Below, piece after piece: positions 44,636 to 56,358 of a DNA stretch of 64,000 nt (the stretch's first letter is position 1; every line of letters starts with the position of its first letter). The notes below the pieces were generated by a model. That model made no database searches. It saw only the letters and a program-made list of their open reading frames with translations, and was not told where the DNA came from. The translations under genes and the position numbers were made by a program. Source of the DNA: Adiantum capillus-veneris (Eukaryota > Streptophyta > Polypodiopsida > Polypodiales > Pteridaceae); the NCBI GenBank assembly GCA_014529385.2, contig CM043958.1:79091169-79155168 (forward strand), in the 5' to 3' direction.

Positions 44636-45424
44636 GGCACCTAATAGGGATAGCAAGAAAAGAAAACCTCCAATCTCTCCTTTTCACAACCATCAAGTGA
44701 GCATGAAGCTTAGGTCCGGTTGTATTCCAAAGGGAACTATCAATCAAGAGGCCTCATCATCACGAGTCTGACATTTGGACACTCCACCCAATAAAAAGAG
44801 ATGGATTCTCAAAAGGTGTGTTTTTATTGATGATGAGGCTCAAGTTGATGAAGACTCCAATAACGTCAAAGATGATGTAGAGATCACAACTAAATTATTA
44901 GTGTATGTTATTGTATTATAAATTTTGCAATGGTTGATGGTTAAATGTAATGGACATTTTTTTTGGTTGAGAAAGTTGGGTGATGAGACTCAAGTTGATG
45001 AAGACTCCAACAATGTCAAGGATGATGTATAGATCATAGGTAAATTATTAGTGTATGTTATAAATCTATATTGGTGTGTAGTTTGTATTTTAAATTTTGC
45101 AATGGTTGATGGTTAAATGTAATGGACATTTTTTTTGGTTAGTGAACATATTGAGTATTGTTTATATTTATATTGGAGAAAAGGTCCTTAAATCTAATGT
45201 GAGAGCCCTATATAGGGTGTACAATTTTTTTTGAAAAAGTGGTCTTTGTACAAAGGAGACTCTTGCAAAATTTTTGTAAATCATACACTTGTCACTATCT
45301 AATCCTAATTGCATATGTTTTTGGATTGTACATGCTTGTCGTTTGTTTTCTCTTTGCAGCAGAGAACAATGTGCACATTGAAGATCTTCATCAAAATCAA
45401 GAAGATAGTGATCCAGAAGGGGAT
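44636..45424 (+). pseudogene. Unrecognised multi-exon gene, 5' part
   Basis: From an ATG at 44636: MAPNRDSKKRKPPISPFHNH with a basic, nuclear-signal-like start, then MKLRSGCIPKG, a stop, and an acidic block (QVDEDSNNVKDDVE). After an intron-like stretch with a 150-bp tandem duplication, an exon opens at about 45359 (AENNVHIEDLHQNQEDSDPE) and is cut by the gypsy insertion at 45424. The frame continues on the far side at 56844 (DENKHSKHLGKQIFLGLMKD). I do not recognise the protein. It could be a host gene or a gene of another transposon. Confidence 0.45.
44832..45131 (+). repeat. 150-bp tandem duplication
   Basis: Two units start GATGAG.CTCAAGTTGATGA at 44832 and 44982 and share the exon-like acidic block plus the following AT-rich tail (AAATTTTGCAATGGTTGATG). 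The duplication copies an exon and its flanking intron. Confidence 0.85.
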
Positions 45425-45932
45425 TGTAGATGGCTGGATAATCACCATGTGGGAACGATGTAGACGGCTGGATAATCACCATGTGGGAACGTGTTCTTAG
45501 AAGATGGGCAGCGAATTACTTAGTAATTACTAGAGTAATTATTGCAGTAAACCCGAAGTGTATAAATAGGGCCCATTACATCATTATCGAGTTGGCAATT
45601 GTTATCACTTGTATTAGCGCTTTGGGCTATAATTATAATTGAGCATCAGTGGAACTGTTGTCGGCTATACTTTCTCTCTGTAATCATAATCTTGATCTGT
45701 AATCTCAATCATGGTATATATTTCAGTGATACTTACTTCTCGACCAGTCTTCTGAATCTGAATCTAAATATGGACCTTATTCCAATCTATAAATCTGATT
45801 CTTATTTCAGTATCCACATTTCAGTCTAGTCTCTGATTTCTGTTTAGTCTGCTGTCTGAAATCTTCCCACACTAGTAGCTGAAATCCTTCAACACTGGAA
45901 TTAGTTGTCTCAAGAGATCAGCTCCAATTCCA
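45425..45932 (+). repeat. gypsy 5' LTR (508 bp)
   Basis: TGTAGATGGC...ATTCCA. The first 34 bp are tandemly duplicated here (TGTAGATGGCTGG then TGTAGACGGCTGG at 45459) but not in the 3' LTR. A possible TATA motif (GTATAAATAGGG) lies near 45558. The sequence after 45932 (TTTTGGAGATCACGG) would hold the primer-binding site, whose tRNA I cannot name. Confidence 0.9.
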
Positions 45933-46005
45933 TTTTGGAGATCACGGTGGCTTGAGCTGAAGCTCATTGACTGAAAGACTCTTCTCCCAGTTGAAGTTTT
46001 CAGCA

Positions 46006-47964
46006 ATGGCACCAAAGTCCAATCGTGGCCGGAAATCTACCAATCGTGTGGACCCCATTCTTGAGGATTCAGGAAGAGAGTCTGACCCCAAGTAGGAGAA
46101 AATGACTGACACTGAGGCTCAGGAGGAGCATAGTCAGGCTGAAGAGGCACAGGACTCACAGCACTCCAGTCATTCTCGACGTCGACGGGCAGAACGGGAA
46201 GCACAAAAGGCAAAGAGTTCCAAGAGTTCTCAGTCTCGCCGGAGAGAGGAGCATACCAAGGGCAGAAAGGGAAGTCAGCGTACTTTTAGCAGACAAAACA
46301 GAGAAGATACTGATACTGAGACAGAGACAGAGATTGATTGGGATGCTGACATTGACAATTGCAAGAAGGCTCCCAAGCACCATTCTCAAGCCAAGAAGAG
46401 AAGTGGTGGGATTAACAGTAATCGATATGATTACATAGCTTCCCTGAAGATTTCCTTTCCCATATTCAAAGGAGGGAAAAAGGATGAACCCGATGTTCAC
46501 ATACAAGCTTTTGAGCAATATGCTAAACTAAAAAACATTGATGAAGATGATTGGGGGGAATATTTTCCACAAACCTTGAAGGACCCTCAACAAAGAGAAG
46601 TTTGGAAGGCCAAAGGGAAAGAGAAGGTGGTAGATGAGTGGCAAGAGCAGCGGGAACTAGCAGCTAAAATCACAGAGGATTTAGCTAAGAAGCTACCAGA
46701 GCAGCCAGAAAGTTCCGAAGCTAGAGTCATTCAGAAGATACTAGCCCAATCGACTGATAAAGATCAGTCAGTATCGGCCATGACAGAGACCATGCTGGTT
46801 GTAGTACATGGACTAGCTGATGAAATGCAATTGGATGGAAAGAGTAGAAGTATTGGTAAAGAATGGCAGTGTGAAGACACCAGTTCTTCAAGCTCTGACA
46901 ATCACTCTGACCAAGAGCGAGAGGAAATTCATGTGAAAATTTGTGATAGAATCCAGAAGCTGACTGTAGAGCTGGAAGATATAAGAAAGACCTTGCCTGA
47001 GGTGGCTAACTTTATCAGACAACGTAGGAAGAGTGAGGCAGAGGCCAGAACAGTGGACCTGAGGGCTGTCCGGGATGATGAAGTTCCACTTATTCAGGTA
47101 GACTACAATGTCAGGAAGCAGTGGGAACCTCTCTCAAGCGTCATACTAGATGGAGGAGTAGGAGTCAACATAATGAGAGCCCATCTTCAACAAATAATGG
47201 GTATCACTAACATGAAACCAACACCATTCAAAGTAAGAATGGCAGATCATCGAGTAGTAGAGGCGACAGGTATGGTTGAAAACATGCAGATAAGAGTTGG
47301 GAGGGAGAAATTCAAAACCAGTTTCCTAGTCTTAGATGTGCAGGGAGCATATGGAATGCTACTAGGCCGCCCATGGTTAAGAACAACACATGCTATTCAT
47401 GACTATGCAAACCAAACTTTGACCATAGAAGGGACCAGTGGCAGAATCAAAATCCAGACTAATAACACCAGGAGATGGAAAAAGGAACTGAGGCCAAAGG
47501 AGTTGTGTCATAAATACAGAGCCAAGAAAATTGAGCGAATACTAGCATCTATGAACATATTTCCTTTGGTAGAAATCAATTTGAATGCAGTCCTACTGAA
47601 CAAAGAGCAAGCTGACAAGCAAAAGAGACAATTCCCTAATCAGTTTACTAAAGTCAATGCAGGGGAAAGAACAGTTCAGCTAACTGGAAGAATGGAGGAA
47701 CCAGCCGATACTGATATAATGGAAGAACCATTATGTTCTGAAGAGTACCCAATGGATCATAATAATGATTCAGAAATGAATGGACCTTATTGGGACTACG
47801 CTGAAGATTCGATCAAACGAAAAGGAGGCGGACCAAACTGGTTGCTTCCAGATGATCAGGAAGTAGAGGAGTGGAACCTGGGATCAGAGGAAAATCCCAG
47901 AATGATCATAGTCAACAAGCACCTGAAACCGGCAATAAAAGAAAAGGCACGGAAAATGTTCTAG
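46006..47964 (+). pseudogene. gypsy gag-protease polyprotein
   Basis: The gag start is probably the ATG at 46006 (MAPKSNRGRKSTN), broken by a TAG at 46093, after which 620 codons are open. Residues from 46102: a Glu/Gln/Ser/Arg-rich N-terminus, then FKGGKKDEPDVHIQAFEQYA and DWGEYFPQTLKDP, where the gag capsid domain should follow but appears deleted (the text jumps to a charged helix). The protease has ILDGGVGVNIM near 47140, with DGG replacing the usual D-S/T-G, and MLLGRPWLRTTHAI. It then runs toward RT (KHLKPAIKEKARKMF) and stops at TAG 47962-47964; another TAA follows 13 codons later. Confidence 0.85.
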
Positions 47965-48000
47965 AACTATTATGATGTGTTTGCATGGTAACATACAGAT

Positions 48001-48470
48001 TTGAAGGGAGTAGATCCTAAAGTCTGTCAGCACCGAATACCGCTGAAACCGGATGCTAGACCAGTAAGATTGCAAAGATATCGCATGAACCCCAACTATG
48101 CACAGAAGGTCAAGGAGGAGATTGATAATCTTCTCAAGGCTAGGTTCATTACGGAAGTAGCAAGCAGTGATTGGTTATTTCCCATAGTCTTCGTTCCTAA
48201 AAGAATGGGAAATTAAGAGTTTGTGTTGACTATAGGAAACTAAATTCCTAGACCATTAAGGATCCATTTCCTTTACCTTTTAATGATATGTTGCTTGATG
48301 AGATCGCAGGATATGAGATGTATAGCTTCATGGATGGTTATAGCGGTTATAACCAGATACAGATTGCTCCTGAAGGTAGGGTCAAGACCACTTTCATCAC
48401 ACTGAGTGGGGAGCATTCATGTATCTGGTGATGTCTTTTGTCCTGTGCAATGCAACAGCTACTTTTCAGC
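48001..48470 (+). pseudogene. gypsy reverse transcriptase, N-terminal part
   Basis: QHRIPLKPDARPVRLQRYRM, then FITEVASSDWLFPIVFVPKR, a single-base frameshift near 48213, then VCVDYRKLN, PFPLPFNDMLLDEIAG and MYSFMDGYSGYNQIQIA. FMDGYSGYNQI holds the first catalytic Asp. A further frameshift near 48405 leads into the next open piece. Confidence 0.85.
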
Positions 48471-49520
48471 GGTGTATGATGGAGATGTTTAATGAATTTC
48501 TTCATCGACTCCTAGCCATTTTCATGGATGACTTTACTGTCTATTCAAATGAGAACCAGCACCTTTTATTCCTAGAAATGGTTTTTAAATGCTGTACAGA
48601 GAAGATTTGTTTGAATCCATTCAAATCTGTGTTTCTAGTATGTACGGGACAGCTACTAGGACATGTGGTTTCCCGCAATGGAATAGAGATGGCCAAGGAC
48701 AAAATACAGTGTGTCCAACAAGATAAAGCACCTAGAACTGCTTCAGAGTTGAGTTCTTTCTTTGGTTATGTGAATTTATATAGAAGATTTGTACACAAGT
48801 TTGCTACTCAAGCAGTACCACTATATGAGCTTACAAAGAAGACCAGTAAGTTCAACTGGACTGCTGAGTGTGAGGAAAGTTTTCAGAATTTGAAAAAAGC
48901 CATTACCAGTAAACTAGTCCTTAGGCAGCCAAATTGGGATATTATTTTTCATGTACATGTAGATGCTTCAGGATTGGCAATGGAGGCAATATTAGCTTAG
49001 ACAAATGGTAGAACAGACTATTCGGTCTATTTTGCTAGTCGTAGATTCAGTCAGGCTGAACAAGGCTATACGACTACTGAAAGAGAATCTCTCAGAATGG
49101 TTTTTAGCGCCACGAAGTTCAGGCATTACCTGTTGGGAAAATTATTCCATTTTTATGTGGATCATCAAGCTCTTCTGTTTCTGATTAACAAAGTCATTAT
49201 TCAAGGCATGCTGATAAGATGGATGATGTTCCTTATGGAATTTGAATTCATAATTTTCCATAAACCTGGCTGAAACCACTGTGAAGATGAATTTCTTTCC
49301 AGAAGTACGGAGGGATATTCAGAATCACCTCTTAGAGATGAGCCAGTGGATGCTGAGTTATTTCAGTTAGAAGCAGAAGAATCAGTGGATCCTGAATGGT
49401 ATGATATTTATCAATTCCTTTCCCAAGGTGCCTTTCTAGAGGATTGGAAACAAAATCAGAAGAAAGCTCTGATTATAGAAGCCTGAAATTTACTATCATC
49501 GGAGGAGTACTTTATTGACT
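48419..49520 (+). pseudogene. gypsy reverse transcriptase C-terminal part and RNase H
   Basis: Open 48419-48997: MSFVLCNATATFQRCM, AIFMDDFTVYSN (the YxDD box with Phe-Met-Asp-Asp), LLGHVVSRNGIEM, FFGYVNLYRRFV and the RNase H start FHVHVDASGLAMEAILA, ended by a TAG. After it the same frame continues YSVYFASRRFSQAEQGYTTT, then ERESLRMVFSATKFRHYLLG and YVDHQALLFL, then more stops. Catalytic residues are largely present, so decay is mild. Confidence 0.85.
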
Positions 49521-49524
49521 AGGT

Positions 49525-50323
49525 GTGGATGGTATACTTCGACGATGTGTCCCTATGGAAGGAAGAATGCAAGTGATTTCAGAAGCACATAATGGTGAGT
49601 CTGGTGGACACTTTTCCAACAAAGTAACCTACAAGAAGATTCTGCAAGCAGGTTTGTGGTGGCAAACACTAATTGCTGATGTCAGAAGTTTTTGTAAGAC
49701 TTGTGACATATGCCAAAGAATGGACCGACCAACAGCTGCAGATATGAGTCCATTAATGACAATACAACCATTAGGAGTATTCATGAAATGGGGATTGGAT
49801 TTTATGGGACCTTTTAAGAAAGTGACTCCCAAGAAGAGCAAGTACATTGTGCTGGCTACTTGTTATGTTACCAAGTGGGTTGAAGCTAAGGCTCTTCCTG
49901 AAAACACAGCCAAGTCAACTGCAAGGTTTCTGTTTGAGAATATTGTCTGCCGATATGGATGTCTAGTAGAGATTGGGACTGATCAACGCACACATTTTAT
50001 CAATGATACTATGGAAATCCTATTGGATATGCTTTCAGTCAAGCATCAAAAATCTACTCCTTACTATCCTCGATGCAATGGATAGGCTGAAAGTAGCAAC
50101 AAGACAATAAAGACTATTCTCACTAAGGTGGTGCAAAAGAAACCAGACGAGTGGGATTTGAAGCTTCAGACTGCTCTATGGCCTTATAGGACAGCTTATA
50201 AGGTAACTACTAGAATGACACCATTCAGAATGGTGTATGGTACTGAAGTTGTGGTTCCTATGGAGTTTGTCATCCCCAGTCTGAGAATGGTTGTGAAGTA
50301 TGGATTAGACTTCAACCATAATC
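49525..50323 (+). pseudogene. gypsy integrase, N-terminal and core part
   Basis: HHCC zinc domain: H and H in AHNGESGGHFS and C-C in FCKTCDICQR. Core: WGLDFMGPFKK (first Asp), EIGTDQRTHFIN (second Asp) and, after a TAG at 50083, AESSNKTIKTIL (Glu). The next open piece (50128 on) reads KPDEWDLKLQTALWPYRTAY and MTPFRMVYGTEVVVPMEF, ending NHNL where the TTAA-flanked element is inserted. Apart from the one stop, the catalytic triad seems preserved. Confidence 0.88.
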
Positions 50324-50327
50324 TTAA

Positions 50328-51644
50328 CACTAGGTTGGTAACCTAACAGGACATAAAAGTGTCCTTTCAAGGTTTTGAAAAAAACCTCCAAAACCATAGT
50401 AGATCCACTCATTTTGTAAAATCCTTTCATGAGGTTATAGTTCAAGTCCTACTAAACATGGAAAAAATAAGAAAATTGTAAAATTTCTCATCTTTTGGTC
50501 ACACCAAGCCTCCAAAGATGATGGACTAGTGAATTTTCATCAAAACAATCATTTCTTACGTTTTGTTGCATAAAAATAAGATTAGGGATTTTTGTAGGAC
50601 TTGAGATAAATTCCCTAGTTAACTTCAATGGGTTGGTGATACATATGATTGCTTCTCACTCACTATTTTTTCTTTTGCCAAAATAAATAGGTACAAAAAA
50701 GTTGAATTTTTACCATTCTGCAAACCTATCATCAAAGTTTTTATAGCCACGCTCAATACAAATAATATATGCATGTTTTCTTAGTTCCCTATTGTCCTGT
50801 ATGTTCATAAGGATCCATGGAGCATGTCAAAAAAATAATACATCTCTTACCAAGGGGAATCTTGGGGACAAAGATGAAGTGTTAAATACAGTAAACATGA
50901 AAAAACTGGGTTTAACATTATGAGTTGTAGAATCCCATAGAAAATATTCAATATCTAGCCAAATTTGATCCTTATGACTAGATATGGTTACTACCTACAA
51001 AATGCATGTAGTTGTCACAAGAAACTAACAACATTGAAAAAGCTACACTTGATATACTAGAATGTTTCGTTTTCTTCTATAATTGAAAAAATCAACCATC
51101 GTTGTGTACTATGCAAAATAGGGTATTAGGTGCCCCAAAACTCAAGGAATGTTAGCTTTATGTTACAATATGCGGCATAGAAAATCAAAAATGCATTTGG
51201 ATATCATGAAATCCACCAAAAAAATTATAGAAGAGCTAAAATTGGCTAAAAAACAGGATTTGACAATTTTTGTAATTTGGTCATAGCTTACAACTTTAAT
51301 ATTTATTTCTCCCTAGAAGCATCAGCACATGTTGAGGACTACTAAAGATAGTTCTCTAGCATTATAGACCTCACAAACATGAATTCTAGAGTGGTATAGT
51401 TGCAAAAAGTTGAAAAAATCCAAAAACAGTACCCGTTTTTTCACACAGTTTAGGTTGTGAAATGTTGTGCAAGGACAATGTTAAAGATGGAATTGATATT
51501 CCAAAAAACTGACGAGTTTTTTTCAGCTCATGAGACAACTTTCTAGATAGATATCACCTCAAAATCCATTTTGAAACTCTTTACATAATTCAAGGAAAAT
51601 GGTCACTTAACAGGACATGAAAGTGTCCCATTACCAACCTAGTG
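50328..51644. mobile_element. TTAA-flanked terminal-inverted-repeat element, copy 2
   Basis: It has the same 14-bp TIRs as the copy at 5121 (CACTAGGTTGGTAA ... TTACCAACCTAGTG) and the same subterminal GGACA/TGTCC hairpins, flanked by TTAA at 50324-50327 and 51645-51648. About the first 118 bp differ from copy 1 by only two substitutions; elsewhere there are scattered changes and small indels (1,317 against 1,308 bp). Excision with one TTAA joins the integrase frame exactly (…NHNL + KKRLDEL…). No transposase is encoded. Both copies sit in the hexamer CTTAAG. Confidence 0.88.
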
Positions 51645-51648
51645 TTAA

Positions 51649-51995
51649 GAAAAGGCTGGATGAATTGATGCAGTTAGATGAACTCAGGAAAAGAGCTATA
51701 TTGGAACAGGAGATTGTTCAACAAAGAAGGAAGCACTGGCATGATCGCCGAATTAAAGTTCGAGAATTCCAGAAAGGAGACTTAGTGCTTCTCTATCAGT
51801 CTAGATTGGGTCCAAAGAAGCCGAATTTGAAGATTGCCTGAACAAGAACTTTTGAGGTCGATTGGGTCTTCTCCAATGGCATAGTCAGATTGAAAGATTT
51901 ATCTGGACTGATGTTGCCGGGAGTATATAATGGAGCAAAGATCAAACTTTATTATTCAGAGACCAGAGAAACTCGGATGGAATAAGGTACTAAGG
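51649..51995 (+). pseudogene. gypsy integrase, C-terminal part
   Basis: Continues the integrase frame after the insertion: KKRLDELMQLDELRKRAILE, HWHDRRIKVREFQKGDLVLL (the conserved F-x-GDLVL block), a stop at 51839, then FEVDWVFSNGIVRLKDLSGL and VYNGAKIKLYYSE, typical of the last part of gypsy integrase. Pol ends near 51985. Confidence 0.85.
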
Positions 51996-53060
51996 AATTG
52001 GAGATTGTTGATCAAGAAATACTGGAATCAGACGTTTTTAGTATTTTCCATGTGCGACCAGTTCCAAATTTAGAACCAGTACCAGAAGAACCAGATTTGG
52101 CTGACCTAAGAACCAGTACCAGTATGGTCCAGCCAGAGTGGGAATTAGTTCAGAACCAGTATGGACACACTGTCCAATTTTTAAGTGGCCAATGGTCAAG
52201 TGGTATGCCAGTGGTAATTATTACAAGGATGGGTCGCAGTCTTGTCCAATGCATGTTTTCCACGACAACAACGGCGCACACAAGTCTAGGAGCGGCGAGT
52301 GGTGGAGCTTTTATGGCGCGAACACATATAACAGTCAGGAGAGCTAGCATTTTTTCTCATAAATCTCCTACGCGACGCTTTCCTCCTATCAACCATTCGC
52401 CATCGCCGAGCTCTGAGGTTTCTTCACTACAGCCGCAAACTTCGACCTCTGACGAGACAACTGACTATCAGACAGTCTTACCAGCAGCACCAGGGAATGG
52501 CTTCGACACAAGTAATTCATCTTCTCCTTTGCTTATTTCATCGTCATCGACCTCACAGTGTATGGGTAGAAGGAAACGCTCAAAAAAGATGTAGGAAACT
52601 CTTGAAGAAACCCAGGCTATAGTTGCTGAGGCAAAGGCAAGCCTTCCCGTTCATCCATACAGTCAAATCCAACGATATGTATTTACTGATCACGCAAGGA
52701 CTCTGCTACAACTCTGGGATCTGTGAGTTGTGTTGCAAGCTACAAGGATTGCTTTTGATTCAGATATCATCAAGCAAGTTCTTGACTCCTTTGATGCTGA
52801 AACTAGCAGTGCTATGGTAAATAGCAGGAAGGTGTCAGCAGTAACACTAGAAGCCATTGCATTGGCATTTTGGATGCCTAATGAGCCCAAATCATCTATG
52901 GCAATTGCGCAGCAAATCAACGTCGCTTTGAAGGAGGATGAAACGGCTAGAAAGAAGTGCAAGGCAAGTGCTCAAGGAGTTCCAGTAGGCAAGACTGGAA
53001 GCCTCAGCTGCTTACAGGTTTGTAGCCGAAGAAGTAAGCCTTAAGAACAACCCAACATAT
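51986..53060 (+). pseudogene. Post-pol extra coding region, N-terminal part
   Basis: An open piece at 51998-52591 begins MEIVDQEILESDVFSIFHVR, has several Glu/Pro-rich words, then a Ser/Thr/Pro-rich stretch (SPSPSSEVSSLQPQTSTSDE) and ends GRRKRSKKM, which is basic. After a stop, SLPVHPYSQIQRYVFTDHA and, in the frame 52730-53042, VLDSFDAETSSAMVNSRKVS, IALAFWMPNEPKS and EDETARKKCKASAQG follow. I find no envelope-type signal peptide or membrane segment and recognise no domain. This lies between integrase and 3' LTR, on the sense strand. Confidence 0.5.
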
Positions 53061-54700
53061 GTGTCAGAAAAATTGTTTTCTATGTTGTTGTCCAAGATAT
53101 TGGATCCACAAGTCCATATCAACCTTTGTCAAATACTCTCGCATAATGTACTCCAACAGACTGCCAAGCTGAAATCTCAAACTGTTTTCAAGGCATGGTA
53201 TGTCTAGCAATTCCTCTATTGGGCTACTGCTGCAGATGTTAATGAGCAAGTAAAGCAGGCTTGGAGTGAGCAGCCCATTTTTGAACCAAAGAAAATTGAA
53301 CTGTCCTCAGACCAAGAGGAAACAGACAGTCAAACGATTTCCACTGACCTGAAAAGGAAAGCCACGGCGGAAGAAGCTGGCAGTTCAAAGAAGCCAAGAA
53401 TAACACTTACAAAAAGCAATGAATTTTTGAAGCAAATAGAAAGCCAGGTTAAGGCAGTAAGCACTAAGAAAGATGAGATGAGTAAAATTGAGCAGCAATC
53501 TGCTCAGAAGACTGTGCCTGATCAGCCAATTGTCAAAAATACAGTTTCTACTGTATCTGGGAAAGATCATGTCAAGCCAATCACTGTTGAAAAGATACCA
53601 GACCAGCCAGGGGACAAAGGCAAGAGTCAAGTGGACAAAGGGAAAGGTCCAGCGTTCTCAACTTTGTCTGGTGGAGTCCCTGCCATTAATGAAAATCCTC
53701 TACAACTGGTAAAACACGATAAGTTGCAGCAAATGCAAACTCAGAAATTAAGAGGGCATCTTTTGCTCAGCCTGATTATGCAACTTTACCCTACGTGGCT
53801 CCAGTGACAATATATGAACCTGTTGATTCTGATCCAACCACGGTCAAAGGAAGATGTTCAGTACTGATACAGTCTTCTTGGAATACCATTGTCAGTTGTA
53901 TGGGACAATTGGTGGAGGCTGTTGGATCAGAAGACGAAGTCAAAAAGCTTAAAGCTGACTTGGAAGAAGCACAGCATCAGATTGAAACATTCCAAAAAGC
54001 CTAGGAAATGCAGAACATACAACACAGGGTACTGGAAGCTCAATCAGAAAGGACTCAGGAGTTGTTGAACAAAAAGTTGGCTAAGGCTGAGTCTGAAATT
54101 ATGATCATGCATGAAAAGTCAAAGGAATGAAGCAATGAGAGTTATCGAGCGAGCTGAAACAATGCTCAGGATGAAGCGGACAGAATTCAAAAAGCTGCTA
54201 TTGCACCATACAACTCTGAAGCGTTCGCTGACTGACAGATACATCTACAATAGCTTGTCTGAAATTATAAACCCCTCAGGCAATGCTGTTTTTGACTTAG
54301 AAAATTTAAAGTCCTCGATGAAAAGTATGGAGAGCGATTTGCAGGACAAGGTGGGTGAGTTCAATAATGCTCTAATGAACCAAGTTATAATGGATTATAT
54401 TGAGCAACAGACTTCCCCGGATGAGGATGAAGAAGATCAAGAAGATGAAGCTGATCAGGAGGGGGATGCTCAAGAAACTGGGCATACGAAGGACGATGAT
54501 GATGCCCCACCACCATCTCCACGTCCAGGACCGGGTACTGGCGGGACAGGGCCAGATGAAGGAGGCGAGTCACAGCCAGACCAGCTAGATCAGAATGAGG
54601 GTCAGCAGGAAGGACATGATAAAGAGCACCAGTCGGGTAATCAGTAGACTGAAGAGCAGCATCCCAGTAACATTGGGAATCAGCCAACTGATTAGTCCCA
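53061..54700 (+). pseudogene. Post-pol extra coding region, central coiled-coil and acidic part
   Basis: 53064-53340 reads (in frame with stops) LFSMLLSKILDPQVHINLCQ and QPIFEPKKIELSSDQEETDS. 53427-53807 is Lys/Gln/Ser-rich with a KPITVEKIPDQPGDKGKSQV repeat-like character. 53795-54001 contains EDEVKKLKADLEEAQHQIET, a clear coiled coil. 54111-54647 has KSSMKSMESDLQDKVGEFNN, then a long acidic and Gln/Gly/Pro-rich tail (DEDEEDQEDEADQEGDAQE; PPPSPRPGPGTGGTG). Few stops for the length, so it was coding until recently. Family unknown. Confidence 0.5.
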
Positions 54701-56080
54701 TCACAGCAGAGAGGCTAAAGGGAAAATGAAAGTTCAGGATGAGGGACTAGTGAAGACTAATCCTCAGCATTCACTGCAGCTCATTACTCTGAATAAGCAA
54801 CTGAGACATCAACAGGCCTCCATTACCAGACAGTATCTGGAAGATGATGCTCTCTGGACTGACTTGGAAAGATTTCAAAGACTATGTGGGAGCTAGGAAA
54901 ATGGTAGAACATTGGAAATCAGCTGCTTTCCATGATAAAGAAGCTTGTAGACTACCTGCGCATCCCAATACAGTCCAGTTGTTGGAAAGAGTTTCGGAAT
55001 GGATACTCAATGCTTATGAGAAAGTGGAAAACTCGCACTGGCAAAGGCAGTCTACTGCAGATTGTCGGTCCTTGGCTCTAGAACTGGAACTTTTGTTGGG
55101 TAACAAACCAACTTACCGCTACATGAAGGATGTTAGGGTACAACTCAAGGAAGTTCTGGTACAAATGCAAGCTGCGAGAGGTGTTTTGGATCAGAGAGTC
55201 AAAGCCATCCTTGAGGACCAAACAACCACTAGCAGAGGACATCAAACACGAATGTCAGTAGGAGCACAGGAAACTGCTCTCTGAACCCTGTTCCAGCTAG
55301 TGAGAATCACCAAAAAGATGATGCAGCAAGAGAACTAGGTTGTTCTCAATTTCTTAGAATTTGTGCCTGATTCTCCAGTTCTCTTGTATGTTGTTCCAGC
55401 AAGAGAAACTAAGCTGCCAAGATTCTTTCCAGCGCTGTATCCTCAACATCAAGAACCAGTTGATCGACTCACATATTTCAAAATAACTGATGAGCTTCAG
55501 GATTGGTATGAGCGATCAACTGTGGAATGGAAGACTTGGCACACATTTCTCAATGATGCTCTCCACATCAATGACATTCAGGCAATGAAAGAGGAGCTGC
55601 ATAGGATTCAGTTGTGTATGGGCCAGTGGAAGATTCAGGTCAGAGGATTGACCAGGATTACTAATCAGTTGCTATAGCTTACGGTCGAATCTTCCAAATT
55701 GCCTGAGAAAGACATTGCAGCAAATCCGGGTCTAGCACCATAGTACAGGGAGATGGCTGAGATTCTTTTCGAAGCTCGAGTCAAAACAAATCAGCCTCTT
55801 CCAGAAGGATGGATCCATACTGCTTCGCATTGTCATAAGCTGGCCAGAACCAGACTGAGTAAGGGTAGGCGTACACTCTATGATCCTGACACCAAAACCT
55901 TTCATTCTCTCATGCCTTATGAGGTACAGATGACCACAGAACGGCGGGATCAGCTTGAGCAGGAGGCCATTTATCGACTGATTCAGAAGGAGAATGCTGG
56001 TGCTAGGACTTCTCAGGCACCATCCCGATTAAAGAGCAAAGGCAAAAGGAAGACGGTCCAATGGAAGGATACTGGGTAGT
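54701..56080 (+). pseudogene. Post-pol extra coding region, C-terminal part
   Basis: Open pieces 54844-55281 (GLTWKDFKDYVGARKMVEHW, QLLERVSEWILNAYEKVENS), 55363-55674 (PVLLYVVPARETKLPRFFPA, DRLTYFKITDELQDWYERST) and 55753-56076 (LPEGWIHTASHCHKLARTRL, LYDPDTKTFHSLMPYEVQMT, then a basic Lys/Arg tail with KSKGKRKTVQWKDTG). The frame is continuous apart from single stops. Trp/Tyr-rich, mostly helical-looking. I do not recognise a domain. It ends about 280 bp before the 3' LTR. Confidence 0.5.
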
Positions 56081-56358
56081 TCCTTCTCAAAATTCAGTGG
56101 CGACTTTTCTTCTTAGCAGGAAGGGAGAGATGACAGCTCTACCTTGGCCTAGTGAGAGCTCCACCTTGTCCTTTTCCGATGCCTCCCGCAATCCTTGGTC
56201 CTTCTTGAACTCGTGCATCCCAACATCAGAACCAGACAATGGAATTTTCAGTTCCACATCAAAACCAGAGGATGGATTTTTCAGTCTCACATCAAAATCA
56301 GACGGGAATTTTTCAAAAAATTTGGAATCTTGCCAAAATTCAAGAAAGAAGGGAAGGA

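Noticed and set aside
46156-46518. 120-codon minus-strand frame opposite gag
   Set aside because: It is a shadow of the plus-strand gag frame, with no homology or start context.
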